DNA of 64,000 nucleotides from JAAYTL01 sp031460505 (lineage in GTDB: Bacteria; Bacillota; Clostridia; Tissierellales; Tissierellaceae). Made by a program: the position numbers and the translations under genes. The notes beneath the pieces are model-generated. The model was given only the letters and a program-made list of their open reading frames with translations. It made no database searches and was not told where the DNA came from. The stretch lies in contig JAVKTT010000002.1 in assembly GCA_031460505.1 (NCBI GenBank), forward strand, positions 186,001 to 250,000, read 5' to 3'. Below, in pieces: positions 9,230-18,156 of the stretch. Numbering within the stretch: the stretch's first letter is position 1; every line of letters starts with the position of its first letter.

Positions 9230-10393
9230 CTACCTTAACATCATAAGATTATTTCCTGTATCAACTGTGATTGTAATGGTTATAAAGAACATAATCCCAA
9301 TAGCAACCAGACTTATCAATACAAGTAATAGTGTTTTAGAAGCATCTCCAAAGAATTTTATGATATTTGATGAGGCAATTGGCTCTATAACAGCACCTAT
9401 TATAGAATACACAAGTAATAGAACTGTAACCTTTATAATTGGTAAGAGAATTATCATCACTAAAACCAATAATCCAATAATCCCAATTCCATTTTTAAGT
9501 ATAGCCGAGGACCCTATAACTGTATCAACTGCATCAGATAAAAACCCACCTACAATTGGTACAAAGGTATCTACAGCAAATTTTGCAGTCCTAATGCTTA
9601 GTCCATCGATCTTTGTTGATAGCCCATATATAGTTAATATTCCAATAAAAATTGTAAAGGTTGCTGTTATAATAAAGGTGATAATCTGTCTGCCTAAATC
9701 TGCTAATTTCCCTAATTCAGCCCTTTGGGATAAATTAGATAGAATACTTACTATAAATGAAAAATATATTAATGGAAAAATCATGCTATTCACCATTATT
9801 CCTAATACATTAACAGTTCCTAGGATCATTGGATGAAACATTATTTTAGCAGTTGGTCCTCCAGTTACCACCAAAAGTGTCAATAATATTGGTAGTAATA
9901 CCTGCATAAAATCTACCATTCTACCTACTGAAGACTTAGCCATATCCATTAGCTCTGAAAAGTTAGCTATAACTAATACTCCAATTAAAATATATGTAAA
10001 GTAGTTTGCAAGTTGACTTATTGATGATTCTTCAAAAGAATTTTGTAAGTTTGTAAGTATTGTAGAAATTAATGTAATTATCAAAACTTTAGATAATAAA
10101 TTAAGCGAAAACCTAAGCTCACTAAAGAAGATCTTGCTTATACTCTCTATTATTGATTTTCCATCTACAACTTGTTCTCCTTTAATAACCTTTAGAATTA
10201 TATCCTTTGCACTGTCACCAAACTGAAACTCATTTTCTGACAACAACTCTTTTAGAAATATATCAATTTCGCCAGTATCAACTATCTTATCTATTTGCTC
10301 TTCTAGAACAGAGTCAATAATAATCTCAACTTCTGAAAATGCATAGGAAGGCAGCATTAATATGATCAATAAAGCAACAATTATTTTTTTCAT
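9230..10393 (-). CDS. spoIIIAE: Stage III sporulation protein AE
   Basis: 387-residue polytopic membrane protein with a cleavable-looking signal sequence (MKKIIVALLIILMLPSYAFS) and several C-terminal transmembrane helices including VDTFVPIVGGFLSDAVDTVIG. It is the largest integral membrane subunit of the SpoIIIA complex. Length and position between AD and AF agree with the canonical operon. Confidence 0.94.
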   Translation of the reverse strand: MKKIIVALLIILMLPSYAFSEVEIIIDSVLEEQIDKIVDTGEIDIFLKELLSENEFQFGDSAKDIILKVIKGEQVVDGKSIIESISKIFFSELRFSLNLLSKVLIITLISTILTNLQNSFEESSISQLANYFTYILIGVLVIANFSELMDMAKSSVGRMVDFMQVLLPILLTLLVVTGGPTAKIMFHPMILGTVNVLGIMVNSMIFPLIYFSFIVSILSNLSQRAELGKLADLGRQIITFIITATFTIFIGILTIYGLSTKIDGLSIRTAKFAVDTFVPIVGGFLSDAVDTVIGSSAILKNGIGIIGLLVLVMIILLPIIKVTVLLLVYSIIGAVIEPIASSNIIKFFGDASKTLLLVLISLVAIGIMFFITITITVDTGNNLMMLR

Positions 10394-10405
10394 ATATTTT
10401 CATCC

Positions 10406-10792
10406 TTAGGGAATTATTTTTATAATCAAATCCATCAATGATAAAAGGATTGGAATAGCTAAAGTCATAATAATAATCTTACCAGCCAGTTCTATTTTCA
10501 TTGCTATAGAATTTTCTCCTGCATCACGGCTGATCTGGGATCCAAATTCTACTACATATGCAGTACCAATAATCTTTAAAATTGTTGAAAAATAAGTTAT
10601 CTCGAGATCTGCTCTTCTAGATAAATCCCTTATGGTTGAGATGACATATGAAATATCTTTAATAACCATGGAGAAAATTATAACTCCAGCGACTATGGAA
10701 ACATATATTGCAAAATCTGACCTTATACCTTTTAAAATCGCAACCAAAATCGTAGCAATAATTCCAATGCCAACTATTTGAAATATCTCCAT
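10406..10792 (-). CDS. spoIIIAD: Stage III sporulation protein AD
   Basis: 128-residue membrane protein with about four hydrophobic helices, paralogous in fold to SpoIIIAC. The start is placed at the ATG at 10792 because GAGGTG lies 6 bases upstream; a GTG three codons earlier is inside that ribosome site. Spacing to spoIIIAC and spoIIIAE is short, consistent with a single operon. Confidence 0.92.
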   Translation of the reverse strand: MEIFQIVGIGIIATILVAILKGIRSDFAIYVSIVAGVIIFSMVIKDISYVISTIRDLSRRADLEITYFSTILKIIGTAYVVEFGSQISRDAGENSIAMKIELAGKIIIMTLAIPILLSLMDLIIKIIP

Positions 10793-10802
10793 TTCTATCA
10801 CC

Positions 10803-11000
10803 TCAATATAGATTAAAAAGCACCTTCACATTATCAAATAACCTACTTACAAGATTGATGACTACACCTAATACGATTACAATCCCTACTAAAGTCGTTA
10901 AATACGCATATTCCTCCTTCCCAGCCTTTGATAAAACAATGTGTAATACAGCAGTTACTATTCCTAAACCCGCTATTTTGAATATTAAATCTACATCCAT
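10803..11000 (-). CDS. spoIIIAC: Stage III sporulation protein AC
   Basis: 65 residues with two transmembrane helices (IFKIAGLGIVTAVLHIVLSKAG and ATLVGIVIVLGVVI regions). The length matches SpoIIIAC, about 66-68 residues in other spore formers. Starts with ATG after a GGAGG sequence and sits between spoIIIAB and spoIIIAD. Confidence 0.92.
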   Translation of the reverse strand: MDVDLIFKIAGLGIVTAVLHIVLSKAGKEEYAYLTTLVGIVIVLGVVINLVSRLFDNVKVLFNLY

Positions 11001-11011
11001 ATTTATCCTCC

Positions 11012-11536
11012 CTATATTAATATTATGACAATCCCTAATCCTACAAGGAATCCTAATGTTCTATATAATTTCGTATTCTTTGTTTCCTCAGATTTTGCCT
11101 CTATATAAAGATTGTCCAACTGGGTTATTATGAACTCCATGTTCTTTTTTTGGTCCTTTTTATTTGTTTTACCAAGAACCTTTCCTAGATATAAAAAGAC
11201 TTCTATATCATCAGTTTTAAAAGCATATTTACGACCTAATACATCTTTTTTTATTAAGAAACTATAATAAACATCTTCCCGTTTCTTTATTATCAGATCA
11301 TCTTTTATATCCTTAAACAATTTTGCAATTTGTCCCCTACCTTTAATAGAGACATTCTCTAAAGCATCTGGAAGAGGTAAATTTCCATTTATTATTTCAC
11401 TGTCCAAAACTCGAATACAGTATTGTAAATCCAGTAAATTCTTAGCACGTTGACTATATATGTTTCCGAATGCGTATCCTAATAAAGATGAAAATATTAA
11501 TATTGAAGAATTGAAAATTATCTTAATAGTAGCCAT
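11012..11536 (-). CDS. spoIIIAB: Stage III sporulation protein AB
   Basis: 174 residues with hydrophobic helices at both ends (about 7-25 and 158-174) around a charged helical bundle, the GspF-like topology of SpoIIIAB. The ATG overlaps the end of spoIIIAA by 14 bases, so the two are translationally coupled. SpoIIIAB is thought to be the membrane platform for the SpoIIIAA ATPase. Confidence 0.92.
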   Translation of the reverse strand: MATIKIIFNSSILIFSSLLGYAFGNIYSQRAKNLLDLQYCIRVLDSEIINGNLPLPDALENVSIKGRGQIAKLFKDIKDDLIIKKREDVYYSFLIKKDVLGRKYAFKTDDIEVFLYLGKVLGKTNKKDQKKNMEFIITQLDNLYIEAKSEETKNTKLYRTLGFLVGLGIVIILI

Positions 11537-12521
11537 CTAAACTCCTCTTTCTTTTGTAAATATCTCTAAAACTATCTCCTTCAAGTATATTTCTTATTGT
11601 ACCAACCCCTCTAGACCTATCTAAAATTATGAACCTTTGAAAGATCTTTTCATCTATTAACCTGTTCAGATTTAGCCTGTGTCTTATATCCCCCAATCCA
11701 CTACCGTGAATTGTTGCTATCAATTTTATTCCTGCTCTTAAGGCTTCATAAATTGCAGTCGTATCTTCTGAACCTCCTATCTCGTCTACAGCTATTATGT
11801 CTGGTGATAATGCACGTATTACAATCATAATTCCGTCTGATTTTAAGCATCCATCTAATACATCAGTACGTACTCCAACCTCCATTTGTGGAGTACCATT
11901 ATACAAACCTGCAATTTCTGATCTCTCGTCTATTAGGCTGACTTTAAAACCTCTACGAAACTGACTATCTCCATTACTTAGGTTTCTTATCAGATCTCTT
12001 AATAAAGTGGTTTTGCCACATTGAGGAGGAGATATTATCAAAGTATTGTAAATGTTTTTATTTTCATCTAATAGAAATGGAATAATGTGATCCGAGATTC
12101 CCTTTTTTTGTCTTGCTATTCTGACATTTAAAGATGAGATTGAACTTATCATTTCTATTCCACTATTGTCATATATGACTTTGCCTCCTATGCCTACTCT
12201 ATGTCCTCCAGTTATAGTTATATAACCCTTTCTTATATCTTCAGAAAAAGCATATATTGAATGATTTGTAATCAGTTGAAATGAATTATTAATATCTTCC
12301 TTTTGGACAATGTATCCATGGCTTATATTCTCAGTCAAATGATTATCTAATGTAACAAAGTAATCTTTTCCATCTAAGTAAATACTCAAGGGGCAGCCAT
12401 TTCTAAGTCTTATCTCTTCAACCCTTGATTTTGCTTCGTTGGGAATAAAGCTAAGCATCGTCCTAATGTTTTGACTTAAATATTCCAACACATTGTCAAA
12501 AATATTTATTTCACTTTGCAC
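11523..12521 (-). CDS. spoIIIAA: Stage III sporulation protein AA, secretion-type ATPase
   Basis: 332-residue ATPase related to type II/IV secretion and pilus ATPases. Walker A is SPPQCGKTTLLRDL, with IDERSEIAG and IAVDEIGGSEDT for Walker B-type regions and an ATIHG histidine box. Starts at GTG 12521 with GGGGGGAC upstream. It is first in the spoIIIA operon, behind the SigE-type promoter at 12544-12571, and powers or assembles the mother cell to forespore channel. Confidence 0.95.
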   Translation of the reverse strand: MQSEINIFDNVLEYLSQNIRTMLSFIPNEAKSRVEEIRLRNGCPLSIYLDGKDYFVTLDNHLTENISHGYIVQKEDINNSFQLITNHSIYAFSEDIRKGYITITGGHRVGIGGKVIYDNSGIEMISSISSLNVRIARQKKGISDHIIPFLLDENKNIYNTLIISPPQCGKTTLLRDLIRNLSNGDSQFRRGFKVSLIDERSEIAGLYNGTPQMEVGVRTDVLDGCLKSDGIMIVIRALSPDIIAVDEIGGSEDTTAIYEALRAGIKLIATIHGSGLGDIRHRLNLNRLIDEKIFQRFIILDRSRGVGTIRNILEGDSFRDIYKRKRSLDGYY

Positions 12522-12543
12522 AACCTGTCCCCCCTTTATATAA

Positions 12544-12571
12544 ATTCTATGAAATCCATATTTAAATATTC
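12544..12571 (-). promoter_or_regulatory. SigE-type promoter of the spoIIIA operon
   Basis: On the minus strand GAATATT (12565-12571), 13-base spacer, CATAGAAT (12544-12551), close to the Bacillus SigE consensus KMATATT-N13/14-CATACAAT. The predicted start is about 15-20 bases before the spoIIIAA GTG. In Bacillus this operon is SigE controlled, so sequence and knowledge agree. Confidence 0.75.
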
Positions 12572-12601
12572 CATTAAATAAAACTTATATATATTTTTTT
12601 G

Positions 12602-12640
12602 CATTAAAAAAAGCTTAAAACTAGTAAGTTTTAAGCTTTT
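12602..12640 (-). terminator. Terminator after the CD1247-type gene
   Basis: Perfect 14-base stem AAAAGCTTAAAACT/AGTTTTAAGCTTTT (12609-12640) with loop AGTA on the plus strand. On the minus strand it ends in a run of T residues, a strong rho-independent terminator isolating spoIIIA from the gene upstream. Confidence 0.85.
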
Positions 12641-12661
12641 AAGAAATTATAAAATATAAAA

Positions 12662-12994
12662 TTATTCTTCGTCGTCATCTCCACAATAACATTCACAATC
12701 TTCATCATCACAGCAATCATCGTAGAAATCAAAGTCAAAATCTTCGTCATCATACTCATCATAGTCATCTATGTCATAAACTTCTTCTTCTACATCTGCT
12801 AAATCTTCATCAATAAAATTCACATATTCTTCTAGGTCTCTTTGGTCTTCGATTACTTCGTCTAATACTTCAGCAAATTCTCCTAATACATCAATTATTT
12901 GAACAAGTAATTTGCCTTCGTTAGTACTTTCATCTACACCTAAGCCATCTGCTAACCCTTGTAAATATGATACTTTTTGAAATAAATAATCCAT
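12662..12994 (-). CDS. CD1247-type acidic protein, function unknown
   Basis: 110 residues. The N-terminal helical part begins MDYLFQKVSYLQGLADGLGVD and matches the small domain named after C. difficile CD1247, widespread in Clostridia. The C-terminal half is extremely rich in Asp and Glu and ends in a cluster of cysteines (CCDDEDCECYCGDD, about residues 92-105) that could bind metal. The family is uncharacterised; I cannot assign a role. It lies between efp and spoIIIA as a single gene or an efp partner, with its own terminator. Confidence 0.8.
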   Translation of the reverse strand: MDYLFQKVSYLQGLADGLGVDESTNEGKLLVQIIDVLGEFAEVLDEVIEDQRDLEEYVNFIDEDLADVEEEVYDIDDYDEYDDEDFDFDFYDDCCDDEDCECYCGDDDEE

Positions 12995-13021
12995 TGTAAT
13001 CCCTCCTAATTATTATTGTTT

Positions 13022-13579
13022 TTATACTCTTGACATATACTCCCCAGTTCTAGTGTCAATTCTTATTACATCACCTAAGTTGACAAACAAAGGGACATAT
13101 ATTGTAACGCCAGTTTCAACAGTAGCTGGTTTTGTAGCTCCTTGTGCAGTATCACCTTTAACACCAGGTTCAGTTTCAGTCACCTCTAACTCAACGAAAT
13201 TAGGGGCTTGAACTTCAAATGCTTTACCTTGGAAGAAACGAATGGTAGCATTATCATTTTCTTTAAGATATTTTATAGCTTCTTCAACAGCATCTTTTTC
13301 TAATGGTAATTGCTCATATGTTTCTATATCCATAAAATAATATAGTTCCCCATCATTATATAAGTATTGCATTTCCTTTGTTTCAATATTCGCCTTTTCA
13401 AATCTTTCTGTTGGGTTAAAAGTAACATCCTTAGTTCCACCAGTCATTACATTTCTAATCTTTGTCCTTACAAAAGCTGCACCCTTACCAGGTTTAACAT
13501 GTTGAAAATCTATTACCTGATATACGTCTCCGTCGTATACAAAAGTAACACCTTTTCTAATATCTCCTGCTGATATCAT
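13022..13579 (-). CDS. efp: Translation elongation factor P
   Basis: 185 residues, standard three-domain EF-P that relieves ribosome stalling at polyproline. The KOW-like N-terminal domain ends in HVKPGKGAAFVRTK with the tip lysine at residue 32, the modified position in many bacteria. The C-terminal OB domain ends with the signature VIRIDTRTGEYMSRV. Transcribed from the promoter at 13636-13664. Confidence 0.97.
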   Translation of the reverse strand: MISAGDIRKGVTFVYDGDVYQVIDFQHVKPGKGAAFVRTKIRNVMTGGTKDVTFNPTERFEKANIETKEMQYLYNDGELYYFMDIETYEQLPLEKDAVEEAIKYLKENDNATIRFFQGKAFEVQAPNFVELEVTETEPGVKGDTAQGATKPATVETGVTIYVPLFVNLGDVIRIDTRTGEYMSRV

Positions 13580-13635
13580 TAATTTACCTCCATTCTCAAT
13601 TGCCTACAATATTGAGTTTATCTGTCTCATTAGCT

Positions 13636-13664
13636 ATTATATCAATATCTATTATTTACCACAA
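13636..13664 (-). promoter_or_regulatory. SigA-type promoter of efp
   Basis: On the minus strand TTGTGG (13659-13664), 17-base spacer, TATAAT (13636-13641), about 57 bases before the efp start, which has a GGAGGT ribosome site. It shows that efp is transcribed independently of the pilus operon that ends at 13702. Confidence 0.7.
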
Positions 13665-13701
13665 GAGTAAACTTTATATAATTTCTATTATTGCCAATTA
13701 C

Positions 13702-14757
13702 TTATCTTTTGATAACATCAATTTGTATATCTAAAAAACCTGGTAAATAGGAACCATATCTATAAATGTATTTCTTTTCACTTGAAAGGTTTATGTCATT
13801 AACATTAAATTCTTCTTCTCCCCTGTAAAATACTTTTCCTCTGATAATTGGCTTACTATCAGTATTAATTATCAACTTTCCACCATTTACTATTAAATTT
13901 CCTTCTAATTCAAATGGGCTATTTATGATTAGATCACCTTCGCAATATATATTTCCATTAATTTTGATTTTACTTGCATTTTCACTATCTTTTTCTATAG
14001 TTATGATTGGAATATTCTCATCTGATACTTTAGCATTTATCAATAGGTGTTTAGCCTTATAATCATAATTCCTAGTAAAATTATCTAAGGTTTCAACTAT
14101 ATTATTTTCATTTATTAGTATTTCTCCTTCAATATTTATCTTTGAGACTGAGGACGTAGCCTTTGAATCATGATTAAAAATTTCATCTTCAAATGTATTC
14201 ATTAATGTATTAAATTCATTGACTAGATTTTGTTGTATCATCTTTTCCTCTGTTACTAAAGGCTCCTTTATTTCAAATAATTGGTTTATTACTTTACCTT
14301 TAACCTCTATTGTATCTTTAATCCCTTCATACTCAGTATTAATTCTAAGTATAATACTAGTAACTTCATCGTAGTTACTGGGTAAATAAGCCATTTTAAA
14401 TGTGTTTTTAGATGCTTCCAGTCTTATATTAGCAGACTTAACGTGTGGCCCAAAGTTATAATCTATTTTACTTCCATCAGGTATACCATCTCTATTCCCA
14501 TCACTACTTTTATAAGGAGGATTATTTTTTCTAATAATCTTATATATTTCTGGTATTATAACATCTTCAAAATTGTTATGATTAATTAGAAGACTATTGA
14601 TTTTTGCATCTGTAGTCATCCTTGACTGAATGTTTGTTCTAGCGTTTTCTACAATATGCCATTGAGTTACAGATGAATTAATCGTAAATATACTAACAGT
14701 AAACACAAAAACCATCATTAACAATACCATTATAGTAATAGACCCTGTCCTTTTCAT
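13702..14757 (-). CDS. Pilus-operon protein with membrane anchor and predicted beta-solenoid
   Basis: 351 residues, not a recognised family. An N-terminal hydrophobic helix (about 8-27, beginning RTGSITIMVLLMMVFVF) is followed by an invariant-looking polar stretch and a helical middle. The C-terminal part (about 265-330) has short alternating beta repeats such as IKINGNIYCEGDLIINS and EGNLIVNGGKLIIN, resembling bactofilin or other right-handed beta-helices. It is the last gene of the pilus operon, 16 bases after a prepilin-like gene, where other species carry PilX-like accessory genes. A role as minor pilin or assembly scaffold is inference. Confidence 0.6.
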   Translation of the reverse strand: MKRTGSITIMVLLMMVFVFTVSIFTINSSVTQWHIVENARTNIQSRMTTDAKINSLLINHNNFEDVIIPEIYKIIRKNNPPYKSSDGNRDGIPDGSKIDYNFGPHVKSANIRLEASKNTFKMAYLPSNYDEVTSIILRINTEYEGIKDTIEVKGKVINQLFEIKEPLVTEEKMIQQNLVNEFNTLMNTFEDEIFNHDSKATSSVSKINIEGEILINENNIVETLDNFTRNYDYKAKHLLINAKVSDENIPIITIEKDSENASKIKINGNIYCEGDLIINSPFELEGNLIVNGGKLIINTDSKPIIRGKVFYRGEEEFNVNDINLSSEKKYIYRYGSYLPGFLDIQIDVIKR

Positions 14758-14773
14758 GTATAAGCCTCACAAT

Positions 14774-15358
14774 CTACTGGATTGGACATCTAATGTTAAT
14801 TGAGGTTTCCATGATTAATGGATTGGATCCTTGGTCTACAATTATACTTAAATTAATTTGGCTATTGTCTAAATCTAAATTTGTGTTACTAATATCTAGA
14901 ACTTCATCAGATATAGGATTATGCCCAGCTTTTGAATCAAATTTATATATAGAGTCATTGTCTGTATTATAAGCCATTCTCATTAATTTATTCTCATTCA
15001 GATAATATGTTCTAAAGTTATAATTAACTCTACTAATTGATCCATCACTATTATAAACCGTCTCTTCCTCCATAGACACAAATCCAATATTATTTGGATA
15101 ATCAAAGTCAAGTGTATCAAAATTGGAGCTTGAAATAATCCTATCTGAGCTCAAAATCTCATCTTTGATATATTCAACAACATATCTTCCTTCAAAAAGA
15201 GACATATCTATTGTATCTATCATTTTATAAGAATTAGAAGTATAAAATAATAAAGAGTACATTGTAATCAAGATAATTGATAGAATTCCAAAGTATAGCA
15301 CCATTCCAATTAGACTAAATCCTTTTTTACTTGAGTATACTTCCCTTAAACTCCACAT
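14774..15358 (-). CDS. PilW-like minor pilin lacking Glu5
   Basis: 194 residues. A type III signal SSKKG/FSLIGMVLYFGIL is visible near residue 12, so PilD should cleave after the glycine. Mature position 5 is Gly rather than the Glu that pairs with the neighbouring pilin N-terminus, a feature known for tip subunits such as GspK. The rest is a soluble PilW-like domain. The ATG at 15358 is preferred, with GGAGG 10 bases upstream. Overlaps the previous minor pilin gene. Confidence 0.75.
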   Translation of the reverse strand: MWSLREVYSSKKGFSLIGMVLYFGILSIILITMYSLLFYTSNSYKMIDTIDMSLFEGRYVVEYIKDEILSSDRIISSSNFDTLDFDYPNNIGFVSMEEETVYNSDGSISRVNYNFRTYYLNENKLMRMAYNTDNDSIYKFDSKAGHNPISDEVLDISNTNLDLDNSQINLSIIVDQGSNPLIMETSINIRCPIQ

Positions 15359-15725
15359 CAGAAATATTTCCTCCATTATGCAAAGATTTTACGACAATTA
15401 ACACTTCAATAAAATAGTCATCTTCATCTAATTTTACTATTTTAGACTCATATTTATCATTGCTACTACCAAAATCATTTAAAACAACTTCATCATTCAA
15501 GATTAAATCATCTATTATAGTTTTGGAAGTCTCATTTTTATTTAATAAATTTTCATATATGCTTTCACCGAGATAGTTCATTTCTGTTTTAGCATTTATT
15601 TTTATGTAGTTAGAATAAATCATAGAAAATATAGGAATTGCTACTACTGTAATTAGTCCGAGTATAAACAAAGTAATTAATATGTCATAAAAGACAAATC
15701 CTCTATTTTTCAAATTTACCACCAA
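15327..15725 (-). CDS. Minor pilin with Asp at position 5
   Basis: 132 residues or slightly fewer. Leader NRG is followed by FVFYDILITLFILGLITVVAIP, a normal pilin N-terminal helix except that mature position 5 is Asp in place of Glu. The start is TTG at 15725 or, more like a short prepilin leader, TTG at 15713 with GGTGG upstream; both lie inside the end of the preceding gene. It is probably a PilV-type minor pilin that helps initiate pilus assembly. Confidence 0.72.
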   Translation of the reverse strand: MVVNLKNRGFVFYDILITLFILGLITVVAIPIFSMIYSNYIKINAKTEMNYLGESIYENLLNKNETSKTIIDDLILNDEVVLNDFGSSNDKYESKIVKLDEDDYFIEVLIVVKSLHNGGNISDVEFKGSILK

Positions 15726-16161
15726 CCTCTTCCAGAACTATATTTATCTTATTGGCCGCAGGTGCTATGGTAACAACATATCTTTCGTTTCTTCTTGTAT
15801 TAATGTATATCGTATTGCTATTTCCTGAAGTTCCGCTAGGTTTAAAGATAAAACTACCTACAGCATTATTATTTAACTTGAGTCCACTTCCAAATGTCTT
15901 GCTTTTTATAGGAGGGCTTGTCTCACTTAATTTTAAAGAATAAGAATTTTGATCTTTAAAAAAATAAACAAAGTATGTCCTATTTTCCACTATAGCCATA
16001 TTCCTTGCATACAACAAATCCTTTTTGAACTCTACAATTTCTTGTTTCTCCATCATATCTTTAAAATAATTTGTATTAGGCATAGCTATTGAAAATAAAA
16101 TAGAAAAAAGGGCTATACCTATTAATATTTCTATCAATGTATAACCCTTCTTAGCTGTCAT
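15703..16161 (-). CDS. GspH/FimT-like minor pilin
   Basis: 152 residues. The N-terminus MTAKKG/YTLIEILIGIALFSILFSIAMP is a canonical type III signal with Glu5. The soluble domain fits the GspH/FimT pattern (YARNMAIVENRTYFVYF, then FGSGLKLNN). The ATG at 16161 follows GGAGAT and overlaps the stop region of the SLH protein gene, so the two are coupled. It is the first of three consecutive minor pilin-like genes, the usual set that primes the pilus tip. Confidence 0.82.
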   Translation of the reverse strand: MTAKKGYTLIEILIGIALFSILFSIAMPNTNYFKDMMEKQEIVEFKKDLLYARNMAIVENRTYFVYFFKDQNSYSLKLSETSPPIKSKTFGSGLKLNNNAVGSFIFKPSGTSGNSNTIYINTRRNERYVVTIAPAANKINIVLEEVGGKFEK

Positions 16162-16162
16162 A

Positions 16163-18145
16163 TTAATATCTCCATTCATTTAGAATATATAGCATATATG
16201 CGACTTCAGCTCTTGTGATTCTATTATTCATACTACTATAAGACCTAGATTTTACTTGTTCTTCATATAACATCTTTGCAGATGTATTATACCATTTAAA
16301 ACTAGGATCCTGAAGAACTCTTCCCATAATAATCTCCACTTCTTTGTAGGATATGTTTTGATTAGGTCTAAAAGTATTATCTTCGTATCCCTTAATATAT
16401 CCTGAACTAATTGCATAGCTTATTACCTTTTCCATATCCTTATAGGATGGATAATCATTAAACAATTTAATATTATCTGTATTATTTGGTAAACTCCAAC
16501 TATACATCCTACTTAATAGTGCTAAAAATTCAGCTCTTGAAATATTTCTATCTGGTTTAAAAGTCTTGTCAGTATAGCCAGTGATGATGTTTCTTCTAAC
16601 CAATGTTTCTATTTTATCCTTTGCCCAGTGACTTCTAACATCTGTTAATATAACATAATTTTTATCAATCAATATACAATATAGATTGTCTCCTGACCTT
16701 AAAGTATTTGGATTAATAATAGCTTCAATCCTTCCATTTTTAACAATAGAGTTAATATAGCTCCACTTTCCATTAACCCATTTATATATGCCCCCATTAT
16801 CTTTACCATAGTATTCCATTGAAATAGTTATTGGCTTGGAATTATCAAGATTTTTACTATGATTAGATAGCTGGATGTTATAGATATCAGATGTTTTTAT
16901 ATATCTTGATTCATCAGCTCTATATTTATTATTAAATACCTTTTCTATGCTTAAGGTAATATCATTATAAAAGGTACCACTTTGTATTTCTACAGATATT
17001 GAATTATCACCTGATACCAACATTCCACCAGCTATAGGTATGGTAGCAAAAGCAATTTTTTCGTTTAACTTTTCATTAATTAAGCTTTTGTAAGCTTCCT
17101 CGTAACTTTCTGCAAATCCTGTCCAGAATCCATTAAGGAAGCTCCCTCTATATGCATTTGAAAGATAGATTAATCTATATTCATTTTCAATAGCAGATAA
17201 AAGTGATTTATGTCTACTCCAACTCATAGTCTTATTCTCAATATAATCTTTAGTTGCCATCAATTCACCTTTAATCCGTCCAGCATTGGTACCTGATTCA
17301 ATAGCTTCTTTATAGGAATTATAATATGCTTCATTATATCCTTCTTCATAACCTAGTTTAAACCCATTTAGAAATCCTATCTTATAATCATCAAGGAATC
17401 TATTAAGGGTATAATCCTTTATAATAGAAGCATCAGTTGGTAAATCTCTTTTGTAATTATTAGTTTTACCTTCAAAATAGTCTTTTTCACCATATATACT
17501 ACCTAATGTGTTCCCTAATTCTTTACCATCAGCTATAGCTGAACCTATAATGGTATCCTTTACATTTAGTAATGCAAATTCAAAAGCTTCCTCATAAGCT
17601 AGTTTAAATGCTTCTCTAAAATCATTAATAAACTTTGATCTATATTGTGCTGTCTCTCTATTTAAATCAAATAAAGTAATTATCTTGCTATTTGAAGGAA
17701 TAGCCTTAGCCCAATTGGTTTTCAGATCATTATAGTAATCTCTATAGCCATATATTTCACCTATACTTTGACCCAAGGATGTACCATAGTTTACTTTAAC
17801 ATCTGTACCAGGTAACTCTCCACCATAACCAACTAAAATAGCTCTACCTTCTTCATATCCATCTAAATATCCTTGAATATATTCAGCATAAAATTCTGCC
17901 TTATAGGCTACAGTTTTGCCTAATAGAGTAGAACTATATTTAGATTCAATTGCAGTTCTTGTAGGAAAATTAGTAAGATTTGGTATGTTGTTTCCATATG
18001 AATAATTAGACAACACATAAATATATCCATCCGTATGTCCTAAGCTTCTACCATTATTTATAAGACCATCTTCTGCAAAAACTATAGTTGTATTAAAAAT
18101 CAATACAAAAAGCAAAATATAAGCTAAAATTCTTTTCGTTTTCAT
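16163..18145 (-). CDS. SLH-domain surface protein with four tandem repeats, in the pilus operon
   Basis: 660 residues, secreted: signal peptide about 1-24 ending VFAED. Residues about 32-360 consist of four degenerate repeats of 75-90 residues starting at 32, 121, 207 and 285. Each opens with a G-x3-G-x3-G pattern (for example GTSLGQSIGEIYGYRDYY) and closes with an aromatic/acidic helix such as GYEEGYNEAYYNSYKEA. A beta-rich, ZU5-like domain follows (about 365-500), then two clear S-layer homology domains and a decayed third one (about 503-660). SLH domains bind pyruvylated wall polymers. Its location between pilO and the minor pilins suggests it fixes the pilus machine to the wall; the function is not known. 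Confidence 0.85.
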   Translation of the reverse strand: MKTKRILAYILLFVLIFNTTIVFAEDGLINNGRSLGHTDGYIYVLSNYSYGNNIPNLTNFPTRTAIESKYSSTLLGKTVAYKAEFYAEYIQGYLDGYEEGRAILVGYGGELPGTDVKVNYGTSLGQSIGEIYGYRDYYNDLKTNWAKAIPSNSKIITLFDLNRETAQYRSKFINDFREAFKLAYEEAFEFALLNVKDTIIGSAIADGKELGNTLGSIYGEKDYFEGKTNNYKRDLPTDASIIKDYTLNRFLDDYKIGFLNGFKLGYEEGYNEAYYNSYKEAIESGTNAGRIKGELMATKDYIENKTMSWSRHKSLLSAIENEYRLIYLSNAYRGSFLNGFWTGFAESYEEAYKSLINEKLNEKIAFATIPIAGGMLVSGDNSISVEIQSGTFYNDITLSIEKVFNNKYRADESRYIKTSDIYNIQLSNHSKNLDNSKPITISMEYYGKDNGGIYKWVNGKWSYINSIVKNGRIEAIINPNTLRSGDNLYCILIDKNYVILTDVRSHWAKDKIETLVRRNIITGYTDKTFKPDRNISRAEFLALLSRMYSWSLPNNTDNIKLFNDYPSYKDMEKVISYAISSGYIKGYEDNTFRPNQNISYKEVEIIMGRVLQDPSFKWYNTSAKMLYEEQVKSRSYSSMNNRITRAEVAYMLYILNEWRY

Positions 18146-18156
18146 AATCTCACCCC

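Noticed and set aside
16163..18145. DNA-level repeat array or CRISPR in the SLH gene
   Set aside because: The repeats are protein-level and degenerate; no conserved DNA repeat with spacers.
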